Origin: Baylisascaris procyonis
Taxonomy: Eukaryota; Nematoda; Chromadorea; Rhabditida; Ascarididae
Direction of reading: 5' to 3'
NCBI GenBank assembly: GCA_037389465.1
Contig: JAZARR010000206.1
Coordinates: forward strand, 620,001-684,000
DNA length: 64,000 nucleotides
The translations under genes were made by a program, and so were the position numbers. Below are positions 42,198 to 57,000 of the stretch, in pieces (the first letter of the stretch is position 1; each line of letters begins with the position of its first letter). The notes beneath the pieces are model-generated. The model saw only the letters and a program-made list of their open reading frames with translations, made no database searches and was not told the DNA's origin.

Positions 42198-42371
42198 ATG
42201 CTCTTATTTGTCTGTGTTAATACGCTCACAATAAAAGAAAAGGTATAATTATGGACGAATCAATTTTTTGAAATATTTATTCAAATATTAGACACTTTTT
42301 AATGTAATGGTTTGCCGTCATATAAAGGTTTGTTTAAATTCATATTTTAAAGAAATTTATATGCATACATT

Positions 42372-42374
<3 letters not shown>

Positions 42375-42420
<46 letters not shown>
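42375..42420. repeat. AT dinucleotide array
   Basis: About 45 bases of AT repeat lie upstream of the secreted-protein gene start. Confidence 0.95.
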
Positions 42421-42425
<5 letters not shown>

Positions 42426-44772
42426 TTATATATTTATATAAATCTACAAAGACATATATTATGAAATGCAATTATTGCGGATGCTCATAAATGACTGGTG
42501 AGTATCAGCCTATTCTATAATTTGCATATTTAATTAGCATCCACACGAGCGTTCATTTAGTCGATTATCTATTTGATAGAATCATAACCGGTATCGTTGA
42601 TCTAAACGCCCAACAAGAAAACAAATTTTCATATTTCGTTAGCATTCGCCCACTAAGTCCTCTTTCATTTTTAATGGATTCTTAGTGGCTGTATATTATT
42701 TGATGTTTTGAAAAACAATCACATTTATTCGTCAATGATAAAATATAACTTTTTGTTAGCAGCTTTTAATATTGATTATTTGCATATAGCTTGTTGTACT
42801 ATAGTACCACTGATTGCTGCTTCAATACATGTGAAAATGCTCTCAATTTTTCTATGGATAATTCAATTTGATAGAAAATTCCATATGAAGCTTTCATTAA
42901 AATCCAATGAAATGATTGTCCTTTTGAAAAAATTTCGAGAAATTTCTTCGTATTTTATATGTTTGCATAAAAAGTAGAAATTTCTAACATTGCGTGCAAA
43001 ATTCCTCGATCCGAAAAAAAAAGTTTCCCAAACAGGCAAGCAGTCCATCAGTTTCCGGATGGGAAAGTTTCCTTGGCAATTATTAAAGTCGAGCATTATT
43101 TATCTGGGAAGTTTTTTTTGATTAAAAAAAAATTTAGAAGTTAACATTTTAGACCAAAAGTGGATTCATAGTACATAGTTTGGAGTCTGATAAGGGAAAG
43201 TTGTACTCAATCTTCATGAGACGATTTAAGTGCTTTCCACTGATCGATAAAATAGCATACTTTCAGCCAATCGAAGAACTTCCCGATTGCATAAAAATTT
43301 TCTGGTTAGACAACAACGGAAATCTTTCTAAAGCAGAGAATTTTCAATAAAATCTAACGTCTCCTACCAAAAAAATAAATACAACTTTTCATAAGAAGTG
43401 AACTTCAAAAAAAAAAAAAAAAAGAATCGCAAAGCTTTCAAATCGCCGATTTTAAAACCTCATAAGAACGAAAACCGGACGCTCTAAACTGGAAAAGCTC
43501 TTTATCCTCAAAAGAGCGTCATAAACCGGTCTCGAAGATATCGAACTAATAACGATCAATCGATTCGTTAATGAATATATTCATGAAAAAATTAAGTTGC
43601 AAACATTCGTAAAATACGGCTAATTATTGAGGTGTGATGCAATAACTCTTCGAAGATTTGAAGATCAAAATCTCTTCATGATAGGTAAGTCCGGGATATA
43701 ATGCCATATACTAACGGCTTGGTACCCAGACGACTTTTGAGTTGATGATGCCTCATAATTCGAGACTTTCGATTCTCACAGATTTATTAGCTAAATAATA
43801 ATATTGATAAAATAAAATAATATTAATTATTAAGTAATCATAGGCCAATATGAGTGCTTAAAATTATAGAATAATTGAACTAACCGTTTTTAAATTATTA
43901 GATGAGTAGATATGAGGTTCTCTTAAAAAAGCACACATCATATATTTCATTTTTAGTGACTAATGCAAAAAATATCAAAAAAAATATGGCATTCTCTCAA
44001 TTTTTGCGTTACCCTCTCCCCTTTTCATTTCAGTCTCGGAAATCCTAAGAGTTCATAACATGGTATTTAATTTCTAGAGTTTCTTCCACTAGCCCATCGT
44101 CTTGCTATCGCACATCGCCACTCTTTGCCTCCATCTCTCTCAATCGTTGGAACGTTAATGTAAAAAAAAAAATATCACAATTATTTAGTTTTCGTATAAG
44201 TTACCTGAACAGGTAAAATAAAACGTTTCGTACAAAAATGAAGGTGAAAGTGAATGGTGAAACGAAATACGAAGTGATAATAAAGATCGTAGAATTTGCT
44301 TCGTGCAAAATGTACGCATTGCGTTGGTTATGCGTTTCTAAAGAAAATATGGGTCATAGACGATAACGAAACATCGCAAAACCGGATTTAATCCAATAAT
44401 TGTCCTTGGTTGTTCTCGCCCCTTCAATCTTATTCCACCATCTAAAATCTCCTTTCTAAATCACTCAATCTATAAAACGTTTCATACAAAACAAAGCGTT
44501 ACTCTTTGATCTTCAATCCATTTATATAAAATAGATTCCATTTTGCGATTTTAAACCGACTGCATGAATTTAATATTATTCAATAATATTCTTTTTAGGA
44601 ATTTTTCGATCAAAAATTTATACGTTATGATAATATGTGATATTATCGATTAAATGAAAAGAATTTTAAGCGCAAAATACATCGAAATCCTAGAAGATGG
44701 TAGTACATAATTTAAATGCATGAAAAGTATAATGAGAGAATAATAAAGAGAGAACACATTTATTTTACTTTA

Positions 44773-45040
44773 ATCAACAAAGCATTCATTAGTGATAAAT
44801 GTACCTCTATATTTTTTTCAATTCCACTTAGTAGAAGTTTGAATATCGCATAAAATTTAGGGTTTATATCCATCGGATGTTGACCAGTCGATCCACCGTT
44901 GTTCCGCTCAGGAGGAGATCAGGACCTGATCCACCACTCACATCCGCATGAGGTACCGGATGAAACGATTCGGTTGGACAAAATCGAAGAGTGTGGTCGA
45001 GATCAACTCACAATCGACCATGCAGTTGTCAATACGAAAC
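44773..45040. repeat. Dispersed repeat, copy 2
   Basis: The partner of 40736-41016, with matching ends and diverged middle. No flanking target duplication or terminal inverted repeat was evident, so the element class is unknown. Confidence 0.65.
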
Positions 45041-47473
45041 GATGAATGAGTGAATATTCTATAAACAAAAATAATCGACGATCCTATAAAACTCGAAATA
45101 TGATGTTGTTTAAGTATCGATCGTTTATTTATTGGGATGGTATTGCATCACTTAGCAATTTAAATCAAACAAATGCAAATAATCCTCGAAATTAGGCATT
45201 TATCTTGAATCAGCTGAAAATTTCAAATTTCCATCGATAGTACGGTAGATTTATAACGTTCATTTCGCACAACGGAACTTTTATTTTCGGATGCGATTGT
45301 TCAAACGTAGATTTGTAATCTATTGCTCGTTGAAATGGTTTAAAAACGTTTTTGATAACAATCACATTATTTATCACAACAATGAGCAATTTAATGCGAA
45401 TTAAATCGTCATTGTTTATCAATATGCATATCAGTGATAAGGAAAATGGTTGTTTTAGATCAAAAACATTATTTTAGATCTCAGTGAAATTTGAGAGATG
45501 TTCGATTGTCTTTTTTTCTTTGAATAATTAGTTGTTTTTTTTTAAGTAAATGTTGTATAGCTTTCTATTTGTAAAGAAAAAAAAACAGATTTTTAAAGTT
45601 GTTTTTGTATGATTGTATTTTTCTATTTTCTTAAAAATATGCAAAAATTATAATATTTCTTATCTCTTTCAAAATATCCGATGATAAACGAACAAATAAA
45701 CGAAAAAAAAAATTCAAATCATAGAAAATATCATTTTATTCAATATGTACTTTTTCATACACGAAAATTTTGAAAAAAAAGCAACCAAATGATGTCGTTT
45801 CATATTACCATCAATGAAAGTCCCTTTATGTTCTGCCCTCCTATCCCTTCTTACCTTTCCGAACGTTATTGATATCCAGGGTTTATAATGGAAAAAAATC
45901 CCTCGATATCAGTAGATATCAGTATTAGTTTTTAAGATTTAAGATATGGGATATTTTATATGGTTGGTTTAAAATTTTCTTTTCGAGCGAATAAAGATTT
46001 CTCATTTATTCTTTTAAAGATATATTGGCCTTCGATGTTTTTATGCATCTTTTAGCATTGTGAGATGGAGCCAATCCATTTCAAGTAGAAGATTTTTAAG
46101 GGCTAATGATTAAGCTTTAGAATGACCTTAAAATTCCGTAAAATCGAGCAGCTCAGATAGGAAACTTCAATAATGTTTTCTAATGTTTTTAGAAAACTAG
46201 CCAAGTGGATTCGAGGAACTAAAAAAGCGATGTAGACTCTCAGTGAATCCAATATCCAAGAATATTAACGGCATACATAAACAAACCCCCACTACCCCCT
46301 TCAACCTTCTTTACCCCTCCTATCACCGAAATATTCAGTCTCTAGGCATCCTAGTTTTTTATTGCTTAGTTATAATGAGGCGGATGTGTTAAACATATAC
46401 GCTTGCATAATGAGGATCAAAGAACACGGCCGATCAACAAATAAGCGTATTCATAAGGCGTGAGGCATATCTGCAAGGCAATGCGCATGATCGCTAGGTA
46501 TTATTCGTTGAGGTCGTTTGCGTTCGATAGTGCATCGCTTAGTTGAGATAAAGTGTTATCATACTTGAGGGCTAATAAAACAACCCTATTTACGTTTATT
46601 ATTACCCCTATTCATATCTTATTTTATGCTTCTTTATGTGCTGGTCAAAGGTCTTTGCTCTTGTTGATTCTGCGGCTTGCTGCTCTTTTATTTGGCCATA
46701 TTACGGCTTGAAATGGCCATTATTAAGGCTTTTATTCTTTGATAATGTGATATTGCGTTCGATATATTTCAAATTATTCAGATTTATATGTAAATTATAA
46801 ATATGCACCTGTTATAAACTGCAATCTTCTAAGTGGGGAATACGACGAATGTCGTAGACCATGACATCATAAAATCATGAACTATGTAGCTATGCAATAT
46901 AACAATTCGTCACCCACATAAATAATGCTGCATTTTTTTTTTCTTAAAAAATTTCCTTGAATTTCTCAAAACAATAACCAATTTATTGTCGACAAATTTA
47001 TTCGATATCACCATTGTATATATACCTAAAATTGGGATTATTTCTAGTGGACATTTTTACTTTTTGTGGTGGGAACATTTAGAAGCAAACGACAAAAGAG
47101 TGATTAGTATGCAAATTATTTGGCGCAAAATAGTTATAAAGATTTCCCATTATTAATCTTGCGAGTTATTATCTATTCATTGTTGAATATCTGATAGTTT
47201 TCACACGATTCTAAACGGAAAAATTCCATAGAATATATACGGTAGGTGAAAGTTTCCACCCAAGTTATAGCGGTTTCTCTACAATTACGTTGGTAAATGT
47301 CAGCGCAGTCTGTTGTTCTAAAGTTTTTGTTCTACTCGAGTGGGTGCTTCTACTTTCCGTCGTTTCGATGAGTTGCCGAATAAAGCGATAGTGGAAGAAG
47401 GTGCCGATTTGGATGGTTTTTTCGTCTTTATGTTAGGTTTTAAACCGTTGAAGGTTTAAGTGGTGTTGTGGCG

Positions 47474-47942
47474 ATGGTGTTCGAGGGTCTGAGATGTTTA
47501 ATGCGAGTGCGACATCGAGTAAGCGATTCGTTTGACATATCCCCACCATCGACCAATGAGCACTCGCTAAGACAAGAGAAGTTGCATCGACGATACGGCT
47601 ATGATGATGGATCGGCGGATGAGGACGTGAAATTAACTGCACTACGGAAGATACCCACTCATGATTCACGTACGCCTCTCAGTTTAAAGTAATACATTTT
47701 CAGTCCATTTGGTTGTTTTATTTGGCCAAGCAAAGTGTAATAATGACTATGTGCGGCAAATTATAAGGCTTCTTAGTACGTTATATGGATGGTTGATTAT
47801 GGAAGTTTGCATTATTACGATGCATGTATGTGTGTTTCTGTCGACCTGTGCGGTAATTCTGATTCGGGAAACACAAAATGTGTGAGGGGGAGGGGGATAA
47901 TATTGGAATGTTCAAAGGCTTATCATCCTCCAAACGTATCAG

Positions 47943-48027
<85 letters not shown>

Positions 48028-51000
48028 TACAATACTACAATTATTTCTTATCTTGTAGTATATATATCATAGTGATAATCAAGAGCCATAATACGTCATA
48101 TACATAAATTGACCTGTTGCTTCTCACATGAAGCCAATACCCGGCGTGCATTGCAAATTCTTTCTATTTGAAGTTCAATTCAGTTCAAGTGCAATCCATT
48201 TATTTACAGCGGTTATGCGCCATTATCAACGAGAAAACTCAACGAAAGAGAAGCAATGGATAACAAGGTTTTTCTTTGATTTGCTAGTTGCCACAACCTT
48301 TTCTTTAGCAAGCTTTACATTGATTTATAAATTTCGTTACTAGATGATGCACTTAATTACTATTGAAATTGATACTTGATCTAATAACCTCGATTGTGCT
48401 ACAGTTCATTTCGTTAGGCATCTAAACATCTCATGGTCTAATTTTTGCACTCATATTTTAATGCAACAGGCGAGCTGATGCGAGAGAGTTTTCTGTGGAA
48501 TTTCTCTGGAAAAGAGCGATAAAATAAACTAGCGCTAACTTCTAGCGGAAATTATTGGCAATGGGGCAGAATGTGTGATGTGGCTCGGATTTTTTCCGCA
48601 GTGAACAAGTGGTTTTCAATTAAATGCCACGAATAACCGATTTGTTGGTAGCTCCAATAACTTCATACCATACCTCCATAGGTTCGGAAACTTCGTGACA
48701 GCATAGTAATACTTGCAACATAGTAATAACCAGTTCAACATCACGGAGATCGAATTTCATGATAGAGACAGCAGAGTACAGTATGCGAATTTGCTACAGT
48801 ATGCGTCCACTTGTCATGCATAGTTTTAGCACTAATACTTCCCCTTTCATGAGAAAGTCTTTTGAGTGTTGGAAAAAGTACCGCGCACTGTAGCATACCG
48901 TTTTCGGATATTTTCACTTGGTTCTTTTTATGAAATCATCGATATTGTTTCCAGTTGCACCCCGGAATCAGCTCCGGAGCGATGTTCATTTCCTGGACGT
49001 CGCTCCGGATTTGCTGGTAAACAAAATGTTCAGGCTTTTTTAAATGAATACCAGATCGTGAATAACTTTAAAAGCGGGTATGGGATTTTAAGTGTTGTAT
49101 CTAAACGGTTCGGTTCTGCAAATGTAACTCGCCCCTGCCTTCAGAAAATCCCGAATATGTTATTGGTCTCCTTTACCTTCACCTCACACCTTCCCCTCCT
49201 TTTCCTTGCATTACATATTTCTGCAAGCGAACTGGTCATTTTTTTTTTTCTTGAAGGATGAGAGAATCGATGAATGCACAGAAATGCCTCGTTTTGAGCA
49301 TTTAATCGACAGTCGCGGAGATGAGGAAAGGCAGCAGATTGCATTTGATGAATGCCCCTGTATTGAGGGTATTGGCGATCATTACGACCTTGCTGTTGGT
49401 TTTGCATATCTTTTACTACTTCGTTTTTTTTTTGCTTTTATCGATTTTTTTTTTCATTATATTTGAAAACGCTAATTGATATTAGCATCTGCTAGAAGAG
49501 CAATAAAATTTGTTTTGCATTGGTGGAATCCGAAACAGCTATTTGCTCGATCCTACTCCATAGCTCTAAACAGTTCAAAAATCTAATGGATAGATTCCCG
49601 ATTGTAATTGTTGAAGTTGTTTTCTTTGCGAAATATGTCCAAATCATACAAAAATATATAACGCCACAGCAAGGAAAATTCCGCAAAAAAGATTGCTTTG
49701 TTACAAACGAAATTCAAAATTTCGGCTTATAATTGATGGGAACTGAGTTAAATCACATTACATACAAATATGGAGTAACAATTTTTCCTAGCCTTATTTT
49801 TTTCTCTTCAAGACATCAAATTTTTTCTTCTTTTTTCATAGTCTCAAGCAAAGTTTGTAAATAGTGAGGATGGTACTTTGTAAATAATTCACATCTTATA
49901 AAATAAATTAGTAGTTTGTTTTTTATCGAGGTATTTAGAAGGATTTTATATGGGATATATCTTTTTGATCGAGACATTCAGAAATGAGGAAAAAAATTTG
50001 CATTTAAACGTTCAGAATTAATCTTTAAAAAGTTTGCTTATTGAGATTTATGATTAATGTTCCCACTGCTCATCAATTCTTCATTGCTGTTAGTTACATT
50101 CAGATATTTTCAGCAACTAAGGACAGCATTTCAAGCAGCAAGTAAAGGCGATACGACCACTCTGACGGCATGTATCCTCAATAGGGGTATTCCCGCCGAT
50201 GTTGAGAGTTCACAGGGTGTTTCTCTACTTCAATTAGCGATTCAAAGAGATCATGTCAAAGCGGTTAAAGTACTTGTCGAGTAGGTTTTTGAGTTATTTT
50301 TTCATCACTACACACCTATAATTTTGTTTCACCACATACTTTATGTAGTAAAATACTTGAGCAGTATCAATTACTATATGTTATGGTATAGCTGAGGGCA
50401 ATCGACAATTTGAAGAAAAAATCTTGAGTACATATTCCAATATTTCTTATGGTTTTCATACTCAGACTTCACTTCTCCGAAGAAAAAAAAAAAGAACAAG
50501 AGACATTGAGCTGTGTGTGATAGCCCGCAAAATATAGAGAGGTACGAGCGAAAGAGGGCTGGGAAGGGGTATAAGTCTTACTGTTCCACGTCCGGCTGAA
50601 ATTTGTGCTAGAATCAGCTTATGCAAGTTTTTTCTCATGTGGAATCTTTAAAATTTTGGAGTTTTATATTAATTTTATTGATCAGTTGATTTTCTGAGTG
50701 AACTTTTACTCAAGTATTGTATATTACAATATGAAGTTCTGTAAATTGACATCGTTTTCCCTCTACCTACGCGAATCTGACTCTATTTAATATCTCAATT
50801 CATATCAAAAGTTGTAATATAAATTCATACATGAAAACGATTGTTCTTAGCAATATATCGTTATCGTCATCATTGAAATATTCTAATTTCTAAAAATTAT
50901 TTATGCATTAAAATGTAAATTATTTATTCCAGGCTTGGAGCAAGTCTCAATAAGGCGACATCCCGTGGTCGGACTCCACTTCTAACAGCTGCAAAATATG

Positions 51001-54000
51001 GCGCTATACAGTCAATGAAGCTTATTCTTCAACTACTTTGCCAGCAAGAGAAAGTGCGCTAGTTGATGTTTCCGTCATTGAATTGAAATTATTGATTTTT
51101 CCATCTATTGCTTCATACTTTTTGCTTGGTTTGATATTTTTGGCTATTTACCGTCTTATAGTCTCTTAGCGGTTGAAAAATGTTGATATTATGGAATGAA
51201 GTGGACAGATTGACTCTGAATGGTGTCGGAATCATTAGGCGTAGATTTGCATATTTAACTGAAATTTATCAGTAATTTTCCAACCATCTGTGAAAATCGA
51301 TACTTCTTGGTGAGGTGATGGTCATTTTGAGTGAACATAAGCTCTGCTATTCTTTTATTGGCTCTCGGTTACAATTACAGAATTTAGTCATCTTAGCTGT
51401 TCTTGTTCATGGTTAATGTAGCATCAATTGCAAATCGCCCCGTATTCTGCAGACAACTTTTTTATTTTTATTTTTATTCTAACTAGGTTTTTCTACTAAC
51501 TCTAGAAAAATATTTTAAATAGGATAGGAATTAATCATAGATCGCTATTGTTCAGAGTCGGCTAAAGAAATTGAACAACAAATCGACAAGCAATGAAAAC
51601 CCCTACGATTTTTTATTCGCTTTGGACGAAAATAACGATAGTGCGCTTCATTTGGCTTGTAGAGGATTGGAATATAAATGCGTTAAGGTTTGTTATAAAT
51701 ACCATACACCTTCTTATTAAAATTTGAGTGACATTTCTGCTCATGTTGGTTTTGCAACAACATTCATCTTTATATTCCAAATCATATAGTAATTTATTCG
51801 TAGGAAATAGCGATCTTTCGTTTCCGTGCTGCGTGAAATTTACATACTGACTTCTAAGCTGAGACCTACTAGACTGATATGGTTGATTCTGAGTTGATAA
51901 ATAACAGTACGGGTCTTATCTCAACAAATTGCTTATTGAAAGGTTTTATTGCAGTCGACAGATATATTTTTGACTAGCGGTGGCTTTTTTCTACGCTCCA
52001 TTGGAGTCACTACAAGAAATTTTTCTTTTATGAGGATATTTTCTAAAAACTCATTTTCGATATATTTGCATCGTATTCTAAGGGGATGCTTTTTTTTCGA
52101 TGTTCGTAAGTATTTCTAGTTGGTAACCGACATTTTCGTAGCATTCAGTTTCGTTTTATTTACATCGTTCTATAGTTGAATATTTTTGATACGTGGAACT
52201 AGTGTATACACAACACATTGCCTAAGAGTTGTTATAAGCAAAATATATACAGTAATAAAGATATACCGTAAGATATACTCTGTTTAATTTGCAGACTTTA
52301 TTGTGCGCTATAATCAGTAAGGTGGATTGGCGAGCAGCCGAGAAGATTCTGAGTCAATCGAATGAAAGAGGCTATGCACCAATTCATGTTGCATGTATGT
52401 GGCGTAGTGTAGCTGTGGTACGATTGTTATTGAGCAATGAATGTAATAAGGCAATTGCAAAAGTTTGTCCATTCGGACGAACGAATCGAATCGCAAACGC
52501 ACTTCGCAATGCATCGATTAATGCACTCACCTGGAAACTTCAAACGTTATTTCTTTTCATCTTTGTTTTGATTCTTCATAGAAAATTGAGATTTGTAAGA
52601 GGGTTATTAGAACGTATTGAACAAATTTAACAAATATAATAATATTTGAACAGTTTAACAAATATAATAAAAGTATAAATTATAGTTAAATTATTTCTTT
52701 GCATGATTTTTTTGTTTAGCTAACAGAAAGCATCGGCTCAAAAGGGCATAGCGGTGCGTATTATAAAGATTTGTGTTATGATAACACAGGTCTCCACTAG
52801 ACATATAATTCAGCTGAAAATTATAAGTGTGTTGAGAAGGGAATTATCAGAGGTCGATGCGGGTCCCAATATTGAAAAGTAGAAATTTTGGCATTCAAGT
52901 TATGGCCTGTTGATGAATGGGTGGGCAGAATATCGCAAACATATTTAGCGAGAACTCTTTGTTAGTTGTCGTCAAATGTCTTTCATTAATTTGTAATCTT
53001 ACGTATATTGAAGTAGATGATACTATGAGAAAAGACCGATAGCTATTCTAGATCTGATCGAATGTAGTGGTGAGAAAACGATTATTTATAAACTTTTCGT
53101 TATATATTTCGAGCAAAAAAAAAAAAAAAAAGAAAAATTCATATAGAAATTCAAAAATAGATTGTTCAATTTATTCATGGTTAAGGCGATTCTACTCTAT
53201 TTGTAAGAAAATATGCAAATTTTTTCTGTCAGTTTTTTTTTTTTTTTCAGCGGATCAATATTGCATGAAATGGCATGTAGTAAATCATGTAGTGGACGTG
53301 CATGTGAAACGATCGGTCAACCACATATGGGAATTGGTTCAAGTTTGGGCTATGTTGAAGGACTTCCGATAGGTGTTGTTGCTGAATATGAAGAGGACGA
53401 TTTGGATTTACCCTCACACAAATGTATTCAATGTGAAAAAAGTTGGTTATCGTATTGAAATTTTGTGAAAATTTTATTTATTTGAACAATTTAAATCATT
53501 TTTTTATTCATAAATTTGCATAAAAATAAACCATAAATATAAACTTAAACATAAATCATTTCATAAATAACGTTTACAAATAGTATTTTATGATTGATGA
53601 TTGTTTTTAAAAACTTTAAGCACAGTCAAGTTGATTCCATTTGTTGCGTTTCTTGGTAGGAGAGTCTTTCTAGTGGGTTATCTTTGATATGAAATGATCT
53701 TATATTTATTGATTTGTTTCGCGAATATATTAGCTGGTTGTCTGTGCAATTATTATTTGGGAATTGATTATAGCATTGAAAGAAATTAAAAATGCTCAAT
53801 TTCCATGGTCTTTTCTAGTAAGGTCATGTTTTGTTTTATGCGAATACATGTGATGTTTTTTTTTTTTTTTTTTGAGGAGCGAAAGAGATAGTTAAGCTAC
53901 TCGCAAAACGTTGTCCCCAGCTACTGGTCACTCGTTCGATCTCGGGACTTACGCCACTAATGAGCGCAGTTGCAAAAGACGCATTAGGCATTGTGGAGGC

Positions 54001-57000
54001 ACTTCTTCAACTCAAAGTGGACACTGAGGTCAGTTCAGTTGATGTGAGGCTCTGGTCACTCATGTAATGACGATAACTCATCCTTCAGCCCCCTTCTTTT
54101 AGTAAATCCGATTAGTGTTATAAAATATAATAATAGATTTTATGTGGAGTTTCAAGGAGCATAAAGGGAGCTGTTCTCATCCATCATCACTTGAAAAACT
54201 TTAGTATGATTGCTGCTGTGATCGGCAAGGATGTCACTCATAATCGAGGCATCTTTTGCAGATTTTGTCATCATTATCCACTGTTGACTGAAAAAAGCTG
54301 ACTATTATTTGCCGGCTCTTTATGCCCATATCTTCTCGTTCCTCCTCTCCCCCCTACCCTCCCCCTCGTCCTCGGAAAGATATCTTTTTTCTAAAATTTG
54401 TTTAAATTTTAAATATCAAGGATGCATTTTCGAAGTGCCGACCTCATCATCTCCGCTGTTTTATAGCCAAGCTGGTTCGAATCGATCTTCCTTAATCTGC
54501 ATGCTGAATTCAGGATCTGAAATGGGAGTTCCACCTCGCATAAGGATAGCATCGTGGGCGGGGGAGGGTGGGAGAAGGAGGGACGAGAGGGACTGTCGTT
54601 ACTGCTGTCGGCACTGAGGTATGTATGTACGTGGAGAGGGTGCCCTTCTTATTATCACATCTTATCGCTGGCCCTTCCGTCATGATAGGTGCGACTGTGT
54701 GAAGTTATCGGGACGATTAATGGAATTATTGGGCTTTGTGGAATTGATTGCCGCAGTATTTTTGTCTTCTGCACTTTATTCTTGAGGATCCCATCGCAAC
54801 TGTGCCAGATCAAGCTGTAATTGGTGAGTCATTATGATGCGACTGACTCAACCAACAACAACATTAAGGATTAATAATATTTTCTTTTTCTAAAGAATAC
54901 TTCTATATTTGTTGATAATAGAAGGCTATTCGCTTTGGGAAAATCTAATTTAGGAAGTGGACGGGAAGGGACGTACGGCTATGCATCATGCGGCATCACG
55001 TGGTATTTCGCGACAGGTTGCGATTTTATTATCGTGGGGTGCATCACCTTGCAGACCTGATTTCGAATGCAACAGACCGATGCATTATGCTGCCATTAAG
55101 GGACATACCGCTAGTCTTCGACTCCTCTACAGGGCCAACAAACACATCGTGGGTTTTTTTATCTGGTAGGCTTCAGTAAGATAAAGGGAAAAGATTTCAG
55201 TGTGACATGCTAGCAGCCGATGATTGCAACGTTCAAGTTCAATGGGATATACCTAGGTCTAACACTTCCACTGTTCACATTGGCAAAGTAGTGACCCAGT
55301 TGTCTAAAATGATATGAGGTTTGTTCAGCGAAACATCTAATCTTTGTTGTTATCGAAGCATCAGATACTTTCCTATAAAAACGTGACCTTTGATAATTTC
55401 TAAAATAGTACTGATAGGAAAAGTTGGCAAAATTTAGTGCGAAGAAAACATCGTTTTACCATGGAAGATTGGATTTAGCTGGATAATATTGTAAAGATTA
55501 CTGTCTTTATTGGTAATATCGTAGTTGCTGTTATAATTGTTACTATTATTACTGTAACTATTATTATAACGCAATTGCTAGTATATTGTTACAATATATA
55601 TATATATTTGTTTCTGTTGTTAGATGTGTTTCTGGTCAATAAAAATATCAGTTAAAGGATGTGGCAACACCAAATGGTCATACGGCGTTTATGTGGGCAG
55701 CAATGTTTGGGTGTGATGCTTCATTACGAACGATGTTAAATGCGAATCCATTGTTGAGTCGTCATGAACGTGATAACGAGGGCAATACAGCATTGCATTT
55801 GGCTGCTAAACGTGATCTGCCAAACACCGTCAAACTTCTCCTCAGTGCTGGTTGGGATACTGAAGTTAGTATTACACTACTCTTTTAGTTGCTTAGCTTT
55901 ATTATTTTAAATGACTATTTGAAATGTTGAATAAAGCTGATTACATTAAATATGACTGATATTAGAAAAAGACTGATACGACAAGTGTTTATTAAAATGA
56001 TCGAAAATCGGTTCATATTTTATTATTGCTAATTTTGATATTAATCAAGAAAACGCAAGATGCGTTTTAGTGCTAACAATTTTCGATGAAAAATCCATCC
56101 TAGCAATTGATATTTACTGTGAACGGGAAATTATTGATAGTGATTTAAGTAATAGATGCGATCAAAAAATATTGCGTAAATGATGTAAGATTCAAAAGTT
56201 ATAGTTGTAAAATAGCGGTCGTTTTGTTGAGAAGTTCGCTGCTCAAAGTTATAGCCGGAGGTCATATCTTTTGATGGATATGCTCTTAAGAAATGTTTCA
56301 GCCAAAGCCCTTACCCCAACGGGCTAAGTTAAAAGTCGATCTTTGATACCGTTGGTTTAATTTTTGCTGTTTTGATGAGAAACTGAGCTTCCGGTTAAAC
56401 TACGGGCTCATATATTTCATCTGTTTTTAGTTGTTTTTTCGGGTCGTCCATTAGAGTTATTTGCACGAACAGCTTATAATAATATCGTCAGGTATTAGCG
56501 TGCCAACGGGCGAATGGCTTTAGGGGGGGGGGGGCAAATTCGGCAGAAAAAAGAAGGTTGGGTTTCAGTATTTTCGAGAACGGAATAGTCTTTTGTTAGA
56601 TGATCGGTATCTGAGGGCTTGGATGATCAGCTGTAGTCTCATGGTAAGCAGGAATTGAAAGGTATTCCTCCACGGCCAGTTGAAATGATGAAAACTAGTG
56701 CTTCGCTTCATGAAGCACTGTTCCGGACTTGCATCAATTGAGGCTGCTAATGTTATCATGGAAGTTCTCTTTCAAGAATAGAGATAGGTCACGTTTGTCA
56801 CTAGCATGAAAGGATCATTCGGGAAAGGATATTACAGTATAAGAACGATCGTGGCGAGAGTGCTTTCGTGACGGCGGCGGCAAATGGGAGTGCGAATGCG
56901 ATGCGAGCATTACTCAGCTACGGTGCCGATGTATTCGCACTTGACAAGGCAACGTTTTAAGCATTTTAAAGAGATAGGTTGGGGCCAATCGTTCGGTATG

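Larger units (their letters stand above)
42198..47473. other. Intergenic region between the divergent secreted-protein and ankyrin genes
   Basis: About 5.3 kb with no recognised gene. It holds an AT array (42375-42420) and copy 2 of the dispersed repeat. A minus-strand open frame at 45210-45422 has a mildly protein-like end but no splice context or similarity. Promoters of both flanking genes should be here; none could be pinned down. Confidence 0.55.

Noticed and set aside
45210..45422. Minus-strand frame ending KVPLCEMNVINLPYYRWKF
   Set aside because: Mildly protein-like, but there is no acceptor, partner exon or similarity. Left as a note in the intergenic entry.
48955..49027. Possible ankyrin-gene 5' exon (CTPESAPERCSFPGRRSGF)
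   Set aside because: The exon at 48210-48267 links its neighbours in phase without it. This stretch is also internally palindromic (GCTCCGGAGC), so the coding look may be accidental.
54474..54490. tRNA B-box-like GGTTCGAATC
   Set aside because: No A box at the right distance and no cloverleaf could be drawn.
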